A stretch of DNA of 47,288 nt, from positions 1 to 47,288 of the forward strand of contig NZ_JAPZQK010000061.1 of the NCBI RefSeq assembly GCF_027530345.1. The letters are read 5' to 3'. Under the pieces are notes generated by a model, which was not told the origin of the DNA, did not search any database, and was given only the letters and a program-made list of their open reading frames with translations. Both the position numbers and the translations under genes were made by a program. This DNA comes from Silanimonas sp. Its GTDB lineage: Bacteria > Pseudomonadota > Gammaproteobacteria > Xanthomonadales > Xanthomonadaceae. Below are positions 9,149 to 17,947 of this stretch, piece by piece. Every line of letters starts with the position of its first letter. Position 1 is the stretch's first letter.

Positions 9149-9158
9149 GGAGAATCCC

Positions 9159-9593
9159 ATGCGTCTCAACACCATCACTCACGCCGAAGGCGCCCGCAAG
9201 GAGCGCACCCGCGTTGGTCGCGGCATCGGTTCGGGCCTCGGCAAGACCTGCGGCCGCGGCCACAAGGGTTCGTTCGCTCGCGCCGGCAAGGGCAAGATCA
9301 AGCCGGGCTTCGAAGGCGGTCAGATGCCGATGCAGCGCCGTCTGCCGAAGATCGGTTTCCGCTCCAAGATGTCGCACGAGTCGGCCGAGGTCCTGCTGTA
9401 CCAGCTGGCCATGCTCGACGCGGACGTTATCGACATCGTCGTCCTGCGCGCCGCCAAGCTGGTCTCGGCCGACGCCAAGAAGGTGAAGGTCGTCAAGAAG
9501 GGTGATCTGACCAAGAAGCTCACCATCAAGGGCCTGCTGGTGACGGCGGGTGCGAAGGCGGCGATCGAAGCCGCCGGCGGCTCGGTGGAGTAA
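9159..9593 (+). CDS. rplO: 50S ribosomal protein L15
   Basis: The 144-residue product has a glycine-rich basic N-terminal extension ([20 protein letters not shown]) that threads into 23S rRNA. It ends with the globular L15 part ([21 protein letters not shown]). L15 is a late assembly protein. Its stop lies four bases before the likely secY TTG start, and the secY ribosome site lies within its last codons. Confidence 0.98.
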   Translation: MRLNTITHAEGARKERTRVGRGIGSGLGKTCGRGHKGSFARAGKGKIKPGFEGGQMPMQRRLPKIGFRSKMSHESAEVLLYQLAMLDADVIDIVVLRAAKLVSADAKKVKVVKKGDLTKKLTIKGLLVTAGAKAAIEAAGGSVE

Positions 9594-9597
9594 TCGC

Positions 9598-10995
9598 TTG
9601 GCCTCGAACGCGGCGACGATGATGGGCGGACTCGGTAAGTTCAAGGAACTGAAGGACCGCCTGCTGTTCGTGCTTCTTGCGTTGATCGTCTTCCGGGTCG
9701 GGAGCTTCATTCCCGTCCCGGGCGTCAACCCGGAAGCCATGTTGGCCCTGTTCGAAAACCAGGGCGGCATCGTGGACATGTTCAACATGTTCTCCGGTGG
9801 CGCCCTGTCGCGTTTCAGCATCTTCGCGCTGAACGTCATCCCCTACATCTCCGCTTCCATCATCGTCCAGCTGCTCGGGCAGGTTTACGAGCCGTGGAAG
9901 GCGCTGAAGAAGGAAGGCGAGTCGGGCCGTCGCAAGCTGACCCAGTACTCGCGTTACGGTGCGGTCTTCCTCGCGATCGTGCAGGCGGGCAGCATTGCCA
10001 CGGCCCTTCAGGGCTCGGCGGCTGCTGGCGGCCAGCCAGTCGTCTACAGCCCGGGCATGGGTTTCGTCTTCACGGCGGTGGTTTCGCTGACGGCCGGCAC
10101 CATGTTCCTCATGTGGCTGGGTGAGCAGATCACCGAGCGCGGCATCGGCAACGGCATTTCGCTGATCATCTTCGCGGGTATCGTCGCGGGCCTTCCGGGC
10201 GCGCTGATCGACACCATGCGCCAGGTGAACGCCGGCGAGATCAGCTGGCCGGCCATTCTCGTGATCGCCGTGCTTGTGCTGGGCGTCGTCTACTTCGTGG
10301 TGTTCATGGAGCGCGGCCAGCGCCGGATCACCGTGCATTACGCCCGCAAGCAGGGCGCGCGCCAGGGCTACAACAACCAGAGCTCGCACCTTCCGCTGAA
10401 GCTGAACATGGCCGGCGTCATCCCGCCGATCTTTGCTTCGAGCCTCATCATGCTGCCGGCCACCATCACGGCGTGGACGGGTGGCGCCGGCGCGGCGGAA
10501 GCCGCGGCCGCGGCGACCGATGCGGGCTGGCAGGCCCAGGTCACGCTCGCCTTGCAGAAGGTCGCGACGGCGCTGGCGCCGAACGAGCCGCTCCACATGC
10601 TCCTGTTCGCTGGCCTGATCATCGGCTTCGCGTTCTTCTACACGGCGCTGGTGTTCAACAGCCAGGAAACCGCCGACAACCTCAAGAAGTCGGGCGCGCT
10701 CGTTCCGGGCATCCGTCCGGGCCGCGCGACTGGCGAGTACATCGATGGCGTGCTGACCCGCTTGACCATGATCGGCGCGCTCTATCTGGTCGCGGTTTGC
10801 CTGTTGCCGGAAGTGCTCCGCGCGACGTGGCAGGTCCCGTTCTATTTCGGCGGCACGTCATTGCTGATCGTCGTCGTGGTGGTCATGGACTTCACGGCGC
10901 AGGTCCAGGCGCACCTCTATTCGCACCAGTACGACAGCCTTCTGAAGAAGGCCAATTTGAAGGGCGGTCCGCGCGGCGGCTTGGCGCGCGGATGA
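9598..10995 (+). CDS. secY: Protein translocase subunit SecY
   Basis: The product is 465 residues with about ten membrane segments. Family landmarks are [11 protein letters not shown] (plug region), [50 protein letters not shown] and [11 protein letters not shown]. SecY is the channel of the SecYEG translocon. I chose TTG 9598 because GGTGGAG at 9584-9590 lies seven bases before it. ATG 9619 or 9622 is possible and would drop seven or eight residues. rpmJ (L36), which follows secY in E. coli, is absent. Confidence 0.96.
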   Translation: MASNAATMMGGLGKFKELKDRLLFVLLALIVFRVGSFIPVPGVNPEAMLALFENQGGIVDMFNMFSGGALSRFSIFALNVIPYISASIIVQLLGQVYEPWKALKKEGESGRRKLTQYSRYGAVFLAIVQAGSIATALQGSAAAGGQPVVYSPGMGFVFTAVVSLTAGTMFLMWLGEQITERGIGNGISLIIFAGIVAGLPGALIDTMRQVNAGEISWPAILVIAVLVLGVVYFVVFMERGQRRITVHYARKQGARQGYNNQSSHLPLKLNMAGVIPPIFASSLIMLPATITAWTGGAGAAEAAAAATDAGWQAQVTLALQKVATALAPNEPLHMLLFAGLIIGFAFFYTALVFNSQETADNLKKSGALVPGIRPGRATGEYIDGVLTRLTMIGALYLVAVCLLPEVLRATWQVPFYFGGTSLLIVVVVVMDFTAQVQAHLYSHQYDSLLKKANLKGGPRGGLARG

Positions 10996-11005
10996 ATCGA
11001 GGCGG

Positions 11006-11028
11006 GCCCGCGCAAGAGTAGCGCGGGC
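11006..11028 (+). other. Hairpin 1 downstream of secY
   Basis: gcccgcgc pairs perfectly with gcgcgggc around a 7-nt loop, beginning ten bases after the secY stop. No T tract follows. Confidence 0.5.
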
Positions 11029-11056
11029 GGCGAGGGGGCCTTCGGGCCTTGTCGCC
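11029..11056 (+). other. Hairpin 2 downstream of secY, TTCG loop
   Basis: A 12-position stem with one mismatch and two G-T pairs ends in ggcc-ttcg-ggcc, an extra-stable UUCG tetraloop. It directly abuts hairpin 1. Confidence 0.5.
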
Positions 11057-11076
11057 AACCCCGGTTTGTCGCCGGA

Positions 11077-11119
11077 GCATGGGCACACTCCCCATGCCGG
11101 GTTCGCCCCTGTTCAGGGG
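11077..11119 (+). other. Hairpins 3 and 4 between secY and rpsM
   Basis: gcatggg (11077-11083) pairs with cccatgc (11091-11097). cccct (11106-11110) pairs with agggg (11115-11119) around a 4-nt loop. They continue the run of hairpins after secY. Confidence 0.45.
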
Positions 11120-11125
11120 GCGGGC

Positions 11126-11205
11126 TTCATTTGAACCCCGAGCCAGTGTAAACTTTTCGATTCCTTGCGCCGCTAGTCGGCGACAAAACCAGTGGAGATC
11201 GCGTC
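11126..11205 (+). promoter_or_regulatory. Candidate alpha-operon promoter and rpsM leader
   Basis: A weak -35 (TTCATT at 11126) and a -10 (TAAACT at 11149-11154) are spaced 17 bases apart. A 5-bp hairpin (11168-11182) precedes the GGAG site of rpsM. In E. coli, S4 represses the alpha operon by binding a leader pseudoknot at this place. A similar fold here is inference. Confidence 0.35.
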
Positions 11206-11562
11206 ATGGCGCGTATTGCGGGTGTGAACCTGCCTGTCCAGAAGCATGTCTGGGTGGGCCTTCAGAGCATTTTCGGGATCGGGCGTACGCGCTCGCGCCT
11301 GGTCTGCACGGCCGCGGGTGTGAACCCGCACAGCAAGATCCGTGAACTGTCCGAGCCGGAAATCGAGCGCCTCCGCGCCGAGATCGGCAAGTACACCGTC
11401 GAAGGCGACCTGCGTCGCGAAGTCGGCATGTCGATCAAGCGCCTGATGGACCTCGGTTGCTACCGCGGCGTCCGTCACCGTCGTGGCCTGCCGCTCCGCG
11501 GCCAGCGCACCCGCACGAATGCCCGTACCCGCAAGGGTCCGCGCAAGGCGATCAAGAAGTAA
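11206..11562 (+). CDS. rpsM: 30S ribosomal protein S13
   Basis: The 118-residue product [19 protein letters not shown] has the helix-two-turns-helix region ([21 protein letters not shown]) and the basic tail [23 protein letters not shown] that contacts P-site tRNA. It starts the alpha operon (rpsM-rpsK-rpsD-rpoA-rplQ). It is preceded by 210 bases of structured leader after secY. Confidence 0.98.
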   Translation: MARIAGVNLPVQKHVWVGLQSIFGIGRTRSRLVCTAAGVNPHSKIRELSEPEIERLRAEIGKYTVEGDLRREVGMSIKRLMDLGCYRGVRHRRGLPLRGQRTRTNARTRKGPRKAIKK

Positions 11563-11574
11563 GGATCAGCCCAA

Positions 11575-11970
11575 ATGAATAAGCCGGCAGCTGCCAGCAA
11601 GACCAAGAAGAAGATCAAGCGCGTCGTCACCGATGGTGTGGCGCACGTGCAGGCTTCCTTCAACAATACGATCATCACGATCACCGACCGCCAGGGCAAC
11701 ACCCTGAGCTGGGCCACCTCGGGTGGCGCTGGCTTCCGCGGCTCGCGTAAGTCGACGCCGTTCGCGGCGCAGGTTGCCGCCGAGAAGGCCGGCAAGGCTG
11801 CGCTCGACTACGGCCTGAAGACGCTCGAAGTGCACGTGAAGGGCCCGGGTCCGGGTCGCGAATCGGCCGTCCGCGCGTTGAACAACGTCGGCTACAAGGT
11901 CACGAACATCATCGACGTCACGCCGATTCCGCACAACGGCTGCCGTCCGCCCAAGAAGCGTCGCGTCTAA
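11575..11970 (+). CDS. rpsK: 30S ribosomal protein S11
   Basis: The 131-residue product has a lysine-rich start and the S11 signature [20 protein letters not shown], ending [17 protein letters not shown]11 lies on the platform and contacts mRNA at the Shine-Dalgarno helix. AAGGATCAG precedes the ATG. It lies 12 bases after rpsM and 18 bases before rpsD. Confidence 0.98.
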   Translation: MNKPAAASKTKKKIKRVVTDGVAHVQASFNNTIITITDRQGNTLSWATSGGAGFRGSRKSTPFAAQVAAEKAGKAALDYGLKTLEVHVKGPGPGRESAVRALNNVGYKVTNIIDVTPIPHNGCRPPKKRRV

Positions 11971-11988
11971 GGGCAAGGGGAAAATCAC

Positions 11989-12618
11989 ATGGCTCGTTAT
12001 ATCGGTCCCACCTGTAAGCTCGCGCGCCGCGAAGGCGCCGACCTCAGCCTCAAGTCCCCGGCCCGCGCGCTGGACAGCAAGTGCAAGCTCGAGCAGAAGC
12101 CCGGCGTGCACGGCCCCGTCGCCAAGAAGGGCAAGCTGTCGGATTACGCCACCCAGCTTCGCGAGAAGCAGAAGGTCAAGCGTATCTACGGCCTGCTGGA
12201 GCGCCAGTTCCGCAACTACTACAAGAAGGCCGCCAACCGGAAGGGCAACACCGGCGAGAACCTGCTGCAGATGCTTGAGCAGCGTCTCGACAATGTCGTC
12301 TACCGCATGGGCTTCGCCGTCACCCGTCCGCAGGCCCGCCAGCTGGTCTCGCACCGTGGCGTGCTGGTCAACGGCAAGTCGGTGAACCTGCCGTCGTACC
12401 AGGTCCGCGTCGGCGACCAGATCACGCTCACCGAGAAAGCGGCTGCCCAGCTGCGCGTCAAGGAAGCCGTGGCCCAGTCGCAGCAGATGGACCTCGTGCC
12501 GTCGTGGTGCACGGTCGACGCCAACAAGTTCTCCGGCACCTTCAAGGCTGTGCCTGATCGCGCCGACCTGCCGGCCGACATCAACGAAGCGCTGATCGTC
12601 GAGCTGTACTCGAAGTAA
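11989..12618 (+). CDS. rpsD: 30S ribosomal protein S4
   Basis: The 209-residue product [19 protein letters not shown] has the S4 domain with [47 protein letters not shown]. Only the N-terminal cysteines are present, so this is not the four-Cys zinc form. S4 nucleates 30S assembly. In E. coli it represses the alpha operon translationally, and here it is the third alpha gene. Confidence 0.98.
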   Translation: MARYIGPTCKLARREGADLSLKSPARALDSKCKLEQKPGVHGPVAKKGKLSDYATQLREKQKVKRIYGLLERQFRNYYKKAANRKGNTGENLLQMLEQRLDNVVYRMGFAVTRPQARQLVSHRGVLVNGKSVNLPSYQVRVGDQITLTEKAAAQLRVKEAVAQSQQMDLVPSWCTVDANKFSGTFKAVPDRADLPADINEALIVELYSK

Positions 12619-12638
12619 TTCTCCGGAGAACGCCGCCC

Positions 12639-13637
12639 ATGACGGTAAATGCCATCCAGATGCTGCGTCCCAAGGGTCCGCAGATCGAGCGCCTGTCGAC
12701 GACCCGCGCCCGCGTCGTCATCGAGCCGCTGGAGCGTGGTTACGGCCACACCATCGGCAACGCGCTGCGTCGCGTGCTGCTGTCCTCGATCCCGGGTTGC
12801 GCCATCACCGAGGTGGAAATCGATGGCGTGCTGCACGAGTACACCACGCTTGAAGGCCTTCAGGAGGACGTCCTCGACGTCCTGCTGAACCTCAAGGACG
12901 TGGCGATCCGTATGCACAACGTCGAGTCGACGATGCTCACCCTTCAGAAGAAGGGTCCGGGCGTCGTCACCGCCGCGGACATCAAGACCGACCACAACGT
13001 CGAGATCCTCAACGGCGAGCACGTGATCTGCACGCTGACGAAGGACACGGCGCTGAACATGCGCCTCAAGATCGAGCGCGGCTTCGGCTACCAGCCGGCT
13101 GCGGCGCGTCGTCGCCCGGACGAAGAGTCCCGTGCGATCGGCCGCCTCATGCTGGACGCCAGTTTCGCCCCGGTCCGTCGCGTGGCGTATGCCGTGGAAG
13201 CGGCCCGCGTCGAGCAGCGCACCGATCTCGACAAGCTCGTCCTCGACATCGAGACCAACGGCACGATCGATTCGGAAGAAGCCATCCGCACCGCCGCCAG
13301 CATCCTCACGGACCAGCTGTCGGTGTTCGGCGACTTCATCGTCCGCGGTCCGGCTTCGAGCAAGAGTGCGACCGGTGGTGTCGATCCGACCCTGCTGCGT
13401 CCGATCGACGACCTCGAACTGACCGTCCGTTCGGCCAACTGCCTCAAGGCCGAGAACATCTACTACATCGGTGATCTGATCCAGCGCACGGAAGTGGAGC
13501 TGCTGAAGACCCCGAACCTGGGCAAGAAGTCGCTCACCGAGATCAAGGAAGTGCTGGCACAGCGCGGCCTCGCCCTCGGCATGAAGCTCGAGAACTGGCC
13601 GCCGGCCGGTCTCACCCAGGGCGTGATGATGGGCTAA
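12639..13637 (+). CDS. rpoA: RNA polymerase alpha subunit
   Basis: The 332-residue product has the N-terminal dimerisation domain ([20 protein letters not shown] at about 32-51), which assembles beta and beta-prime. A linker then leads to the C-terminal domain from about residue 250, where [18 protein letters not shown] and [14 protein letters not shown] form the UP-element and activator-binding surface. Length and all motifs are normal. It is translated with the alpha operon ribosomal proteins, 20 bases after rpsD. Confidence 0.98.
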   Translation: MTVNAIQMLRPKGPQIERLSTTRARVVIEPLERGYGHTIGNALRRVLLSSIPGCAITEVEIDGVLHEYTTLEGLQEDVLDVLLNLKDVAIRMHNVESTMLTLQKKGPGVVTAADIKTDHNVEILNGEHVICTLTKDTALNMRLKIERGFGYQPAAARRRPDEESRAIGRLMLDASFAPVRRVAYAVEAARVEQRTDLDKLVLDIETNGTIDSEEAIRTAASILTDQLSVFGDFIVRGPASSKSATGGVDPTLLRPIDDLELTVRSANCLKAENIYYIGDLIQRTEVELLKTPNLGKKSLTEIKEVLAQRGLALGMKLENWPPAGLTQGVMMG

Positions 13638-13665
13638 GGCCCACGATCGATAAGGAACCCAACCC

Positions 13666-14052
13666 ATGCGTCACCTCAACGCCGGCCGCAAATTCAGCCG
13701 CACCAGCGCGCATCGCGAAGCGATGTTCCGCAACATGGCTTCGTCGCTGTTCAAGCACGAGCTGATCCGTACCACCCTGCCGAAGGCCAAGGAGCTGCGT
13801 CGCATCGCCGAGCCGCTCATCACGATGGCCAAGACGGATGGCGTCGCCAACCGTCGTCTCGCCTTCTCGCGCCTGCGCGACAAGGAAGCGGTGGGCAAGC
13901 TGTTCGTCGAACTCGGCCCGCGCTACGTCGCTCGTCCGGGCGGCTACCTGCGCATCCTCAAGTGCGGCTTCCGTCCGGGCGACAACGCCCCGATGGCTTA
14001 CGTCGAGCTGGTGGATCGCCCGCGTGCCACCGAGGCCGTCGACGCAGAGTAA
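13666..14052 (+). CDS. rplQ: 50S ribosomal protein L17
   Basis: The 128-residue product [23 protein letters not shown] has the L17 signature through [20 protein letters not shown] and ends [12 protein letters not shown]17 lies at the tunnel exit rim. ATAAGGAA precedes the start. It is the last superoperon gene, and a strong intrinsic terminator follows 25 bases after its stop. Confidence 0.98.
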   Translation: MRHLNAGRKFSRTSAHREAMFRNMASSLFKHELIRTTLPKAKELRRIAEPLITMAKTDGVANRRLAFSRLRDKEAVGKLFVELGPRYVARPGGYLRILKCGFRPGDNAPMAYVELVDRPRATEAVDAE

Positions 14053-14077
14053 GCGTCGAGCGCTGCGTTCTTCGAAG

Positions 14078-14105
14078 AAAAACCCCGGCTAACGCCGGGG
14101 TTTTT
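14078..14105 (+). terminator. Intrinsic terminator of the ribosomal superoperon
   Basis: aaaaaccccggc, a taac loop, then gccggggttttt: a perfect stem flanked by A5 and T5. It closes the alpha operon and could act on both strands. Confidence 0.93.
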
Positions 14106-14212
14106 CGTTTGTGCCGTTCGCCGGCGGATTAAGCTAGCGCCAGTCTCCCTGTGCGATCGTGGTCGCGAGCAATTATCCCCCCCGGCCCCGTTTTCAAAAG
14201 GCTTCTTGAAGC

Positions 14213-15406
14213 ATGAAGGCTCCTCCTCCCGCTCATGTGTACCTTGCTCTGATTCTGGCAGTCGCGTTTTCGTCTGCGGCATCTGCATCGTGGTTGGTCC
14301 TGATCGATCAACAAGGAGTTACGCCCAATCGCGTCATCACCTATGCCGATGCTTTCGTCCACGATGAAAGTCCGTTGCCTGTGCTCTCGAACCTCTCGGC
14401 CTTGAAGGAACTCGAGAGCATCAAGCGGGTCAGGCTCACAATGGTGTACGAGGCCTTGGATCGACCGTTCTGGATGCAGACGCGTTTGGACATCCGCTGC
14501 CCGAGCCTTTCTCTCGAACGACGCTCTCGCCGCGCGGCCTCAGGTGACGACGATCAGCCCACGCGCATGCCGGAAGCGGTGCTGTTCCGGATGCACGACG
14601 GCCGCACGCGCGCCAAGAATTCGCCGGACATCACGCCGCTGGCCTCCGCCGAGTGGCAGTCCAGCGCCAACGAAACCATGAAGCGGGCGTATCAGGTGGC
14701 GTGCAATGCGCCTTTGGTCACCGCCGCGATCAACGGGTCGTTCGACGCGAACAACGTGTTGATTCCCGCAGTGTACCGCGAGCGGATGAGTCCGCTGGGG
14801 CTGGGGGAGACGCTGGTCGTGCCAAGCAGCCTGCTGCAAACGGAACTGGCTGAGCTGACGTGGTCGAAGATGTGGCCCGACGTGCAGATGCCGTCCATCA
14901 GCCATGGCGCCCCGCTGACGGAGCAGGAAAGGCTGGCGTTGCGGCAGCGCATCGAGGAGGCGCAGCGGAATCTGGAGGCACAGAAGGCGGCGGTGCTTGC
15001 TTCATTGGAGGAGCAGCAGGCGGAGTTCGACTTCCGTGACGAGGCCGCGCGCTTGCGCGGAGGTCGACACACCAGCAAGACGGAAGCCGACATGCTGATG
15101 GCTTGGCAGGGCAAATCCGAGCGCGATGTCGTGGTGGCGATGGGGGCCCCGCAGGTCAGCGAGGCGGCCGGGATCCGCTTCCTAGCTTACGGCCAGGATT
15201 ACGACAGCCGTTACTTTGTTCAGCGCGTTTACACCGGCCACAGCTGGGTCGAAGGGGTTTATCGCAGCTGCAACATCCAGTTCGTCCTGATTCCGGACGG
15301 CCGGCGCGAGTTCAGGGTCGCGGATGTCGTCGTCACGGCGTTCAAGAGCGGCGACGGCTGGTCGCCCAACCTGTGCGCAGAGATGACCGAGGCCCCGCGC
15401 TCCTGA
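14213..15406 (+). CDS. Exported protein of unknown function with coiled coil
   Basis: The 397-residue product has an N-terminal signal peptide (hydrophobic residues about 9-25, AxA-like site near 24-26). A long charged helix at about 238-280 is rich in Glu, Gln, Ala and Arg and is probably a coiled coil. The C-terminal segment GKSERDVVVAMGAPQ recalls the turn of BamE/SmpA-like lipoprotein domains, followed by about 80 residues with two Cys. I do not recognise the whole protein. A C tract lies 22 bases upstream of the start. It stands alone between the rplQ terminator and a converging gene. Confidence 0.75.
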   Translation: MKAPPPAHVYLALILAVAFSSAASASWLVLIDQQGVTPNRVITYADAFVHDESPLPVLSNLSALKELESIKRVRLTMVYEALDRPFWMQTRLDIRCPSLSLERRSRRAASGDDDQPTRMPEAVLFRMHDGRTRAKNSPDITPLASAEWQSSANETMKRAYQVACNAPLVTAAINGSFDANNVLIPAVYRERMSPLGLGETLVVPSSLLQTELAELTWSKMWPDVQMPSISHGAPLTEQERLALRQRIEEAQRNLEAQKAAVLASLEEQQAEFDFRDEAARLRGGRHTSKTEADMLMAWQGKSERDVVVAMGAPQVSEAAGIRFLAYGQDYDSRYFVQRVYTGHSWVEGVYRSCNIQFVLIPDGRREFRVADVVVTAFKSGDGWSPNLCAEMTEAPRS

Positions 15407-15414
15407 GCGGGGCC
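15391..15414. terminator. Hairpin at the convergent junction
   Basis: ggccccgc pairs with gcggggcc around an 8-nt loop, and the loop contains the stop codon of the plus-strand gene. A 6-bp hairpin (gacgcc / ggcgtc) follows at 15418-15435. There is no T run. Confidence 0.45.
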
Positions 15415-15432
15415 TGGACGCCGGAGGCGGCG

Positions 15433-16011
15433 TCAGCCGCGCATGCAGTCGCGCAACTTCACTCGGCCCTCGTTGTACGAGGTGATGTTCACCCGATAAA
15501 CCTCCGCGCCGTTGAAGACGATGCCGATCGATTCCTCTGGGTTGCTGGCTTCGAGCATCGCGGTGATCTGCACCGGCACCATGAAGACATTCATCTCGCC
15601 ATTGCTGTAGTGCATGGCGCGGGTCGTGTTGGGCGCTTCGTCGCTGAGGATGGTGATGCGCTGGAGGGCTCCATCCTGCGTTGAAGGAGGAATGCGACGG
15701 CCAGTGAATACGACAAGGCCGATGCCCTTCTCGGCGTGCTCTTTCGTGGCCGGGCCGATGAGGCCAAAGGTGTCGCCGATCTCATCGTTGCTCGTGGTGC
15801 TGATGAACGAGACGACGCATCCCAATCCTTCGCTGTTGCCTTGGCCGATGTCCGCCCAGCCGCCGCCCGACGGGGCTTGCAGCTTGCTGGTGTCGATGGC
15901 TTCGAGGGTGCTGTTGCCGAGGCCGAGCAGTTCCGGCGGGACTTGGGCGACGGCGGTGCCGGCAAGGACTGTGGTTAGGGTGAGAGCGGCGATCTGTGAG
16001 CGGGTCTTCAT
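15433..16011 (-). CDS. Exported protein of unknown function
   Basis: The 192-residue product begins MKTRSQIAALTLTTVLAGTAVAQ, a clear signal peptide with cleavage near AVA-Q. The mature part is about 170 residues with Gly/Asp-rich segments (GGGWADIGQGNSEGLGC) and a C-terminal Cys, so one disulfide is possible. No family is recognised. Instead of a purine-rich ribosome site, six C precede the ATG (CCCCCCA-ATG on the coding strand). The neighbour at 16262-17221 shares this feature. Confidence 0.72.
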   Translation of the reverse strand: MKTRSQIAALTLTTVLAGTAVAQVPPELLGLGNSTLEAIDTSKLQAPSGGGWADIGQGNSEGLGCVVSFISTTSNDEIGDTFGLIGPATKEHAEKGIGLVVFTGRRIPPSTQDGALQRITILSDEAPNTTRAMHYSNGEMNVFMVPVQITAMLEASNPEESIGIVFNGAEVYRVNITSYNEGRVKLRDCMRG

Positions 16012-16217
16012 TGGGGGGAGTCTTCTTTTTTGGGTGGGAGCGGAGATGGTTGCAGATCACGCCGCGGACCTTAATCGCTGGCACGCCGGCGATTGCCGCA
16101 GCTGCTGGAGATGAACCGGCACCTTGCGTCTCGGTTCCTGCAGAAATCCGAAGCTTCGATACTCAAGGTTCTGGGTGCCTTCGAAAAGCGGGGCCGCGTG
16201 GCTTCAACAGCATGAGA

Positions 16218-16241
16218 ACGGCGGCCGAGGGGCCGCCGTTG
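16218..16241 (-). terminator. Hairpin after the 16262-17221 gene
   Basis: aacggcggcc and ggccgccgtt form a perfect 10-bp stem with a 4-nt loop, 20 bases beyond the minus-strand stop at 16262. No strong T tract follows on the coding strand. Confidence 0.5.
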
Positions 16242-16261
16242 CATTGACGCTGGGGCGCGGA

Positions 16262-17221
16262 TCAGCAGCTGACGCCGCTGGCTGGGCCGAGGCGCGACAT
16301 CGTGTACTGGCCCGTCTGGCCATCCGACGTGCGCGTGTATCGCATGACGGCGGTGGAGCAGTTTGGGAATCGGAGATTCACCGTGCCCCATCCCGTCCGG
16401 GTGACATTAGCCGCGTTGAAGAGAGGCCCGAAACGGCCTCCGCGGGTCACGATCAACGGGACGTCGACCTGCGTGCCGTTCGGCGCCAGCGTGGCGTTGC
16501 CGACCAGCCACAACGGGTTGCCGGCATCGTCGAAGGTGTACCAGGAGACGAACACGCCCTTGTTGGCGCCAGCGTCGAAAAAGTCGACGAGGATGCCTTC
16601 GCCACTGCGTGCCGGATCGAAGTAGGTGCCGTTGAGAGCGCCTGCCATCGGCAAGTCTCCACCGCCACCGGTCGTTCCGCCAATGCTTACCGCCTGCGTG
16701 GTGCCGCGAAGGCGGAACTGGAAGCCGTTACGGAGGAGGACATTCGAATCGCGGGCTTGGGCGATGGCCCACGTCGCAAATTGGATCTGACCTCGCTCGT
16801 CGTACACCGGAAGCGAGACGACGCGGCATACGCCGGCAGCGCAGTAGCCTGGTTCCTCGGCGAACGTGCTGCTCGAACCTTGAAGCAGTTCGAAATCACG
16901 GTTCTGCATGACCAGAGCGCCACTAGGACTGATGTTCTCGAAGCGGACCATCAGGATCGGGAAGGCTGTGTTGTTCGCACAGTCCTGACGCCAAACGGCC
17001 ATCGTGACCTGCTGGCCGGAAAAGGTTGTGGTTAAGCGTTGGGCATTCGTCGGTGTTGGTAAGCGCTCGAATCCGCGTCCGTTGTCAGAAAAGGTTGGGT
17101 CGGACGCGAAGCAGCCCGAGATGTGAGCGCTCCATCCATTCGACGGGGCGGTCTGGGCCTGCATGGAGGGCGAGAAAAATCCAGCCGCCACAAGGGCGGC
17201 AGATGACATCAGTTTGCGCAT
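16262..17221 (-). CDS. Exported protein with Xanthomonadales-type C-terminal repeat domain
   Basis: The 319-residue product starts MRKLMSSAALVAAGFFSPSMQAQ (signal peptide). The C-terminal ~125 residues read GALNGTYFDPARSGEGI, SWYTFDDAGNPLWLVG, RFGPLF and a final Cys after MSRLGPASGV. This pattern (G-x-Y/W-x-D-x-x-R-S-G-E-G-I, then Y-T-F/Y-D-x-x-G-x-P-x-W-L) recurs at the end of many exported xanthomonad proteins of unknown role. Six C precede the ATG. A longer upstream frame exists, but the signal peptide fixes this start. Confidence 0.78.
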   Translation of the reverse strand: MRKLMSSAALVAAGFFSPSMQAQTAPSNGWSAHISGCFASDPTFSDNGRGFERLPTPTNAQRLTTTFSGQQVTMAVWRQDCANNTAFPILMVRFENISPSGALVMQNRDFELLQGSSSTFAEEPGYCAAGVCRVVSLPVYDERGQIQFATWAIAQARDSNVLLRNGFQFRLRGTTQAVSIGGTTGGGGDLPMAGALNGTYFDPARSGEGILVDFFDAGANKGVFVSWYTFDDAGNPLWLVGNATLAPNGTQVDVPLIVTRGGRFGPLFNAANVTRTGWGTVNLRFPNCSTAVMRYTRTSDGQTGQYTMSRLGPASGVSC

Positions 17222-17341
17222 TGGGGGGTATCGTCCTTGGTGTGCGGAGCCGGGGGTGGTCCGCGTGCGCGACTCTAGGGAACTGGCCGCGATTGCGGTA
17301 GTCGGAGCACAATCCCTTTTGACTTTCCCTGTGTGTCCTCC

Positions 17342-17857
17342 ATGCCGAACGCCAACCCCCTCGCCTGGTCCTTCCGCTTGCAGATGCTGTTCGGCTTCAC
17401 CGTCTGCGCGGCCCTGCTCGGTTTCGCGCTCTACGTCGAGCACGGCATGTTCATGCTGCCGTGCCCGCTGTGCATCCTGCAGCGCTTCTTCTTCGCCGGG
17501 ATGGGCCTGCTCGGCCTCGTTGCGGCCCTGCACAACCCCAGCGGTCGCGCGGGCCGGGGCGCCTACGGCATCGCCATCGCCCTGCTGGCCGCGGTGGGTG
17601 GCAGCATTGCGGCGCGTCACGTTTGGCTGCAGCTGCAGCCGCCGAGCGGCTTCCCGAGCTGCAGCGGGCAGGGGCTGTCCTACATGCTCGAATCGCTGGG
17701 CCCCATCGACGCGCTGGCCGAGACGCTGTCGGGTTCGGCCGATTGCGCGAAGGTCGACTGGAGCTTCCTCGGCTTGTCGATGCCGGCGTGGACGCTGCTG
17801 TGCTTCGCACTGCTGGGCGTTGGTGCGATGGTGGCGGGGCTGCGACGCCGCGGCTGA
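17342..17857 (+). CDS. dsbB: Disulfide bond formation protein B
   Basis: The 171-residue product has four membrane segments and both DsbB cysteine pairs: CPLC at 41-44 in the first periplasmic loop, and Cys107 and Cys135 in the second. DsbB reoxidises periplasmic DsbA and passes electrons to ubiquinone. I prefer ATG 17342. A GTG nine bases upstream is possible. It lies alone upstream of the DAHP synthase with a 90-base gap. Confidence 0.93.
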   Translation: MPNANPLAWSFRLQMLFGFTVCAALLGFALYVEHGMFMLPCPLCILQRFFFAGMGLLGLVAALHNPSGRAGRGAYGIAIALLAAVGGSIAARHVWLQLQPPSGFPSCSGQGLSYMLESLGPIDALAETLSGSADCAKVDWSFLGLSMPAWTLLCFALLGVGAMVAGLRRRG

Positions 17858-17947
17858 GTCATGAGCTCATGAAGTTGCGGATGTAATGGAGTCGCGACTC
17901 GAATTCTCGCGTGGCATAGTCTTTGGCCAACCCCAAAGAGAACACCG

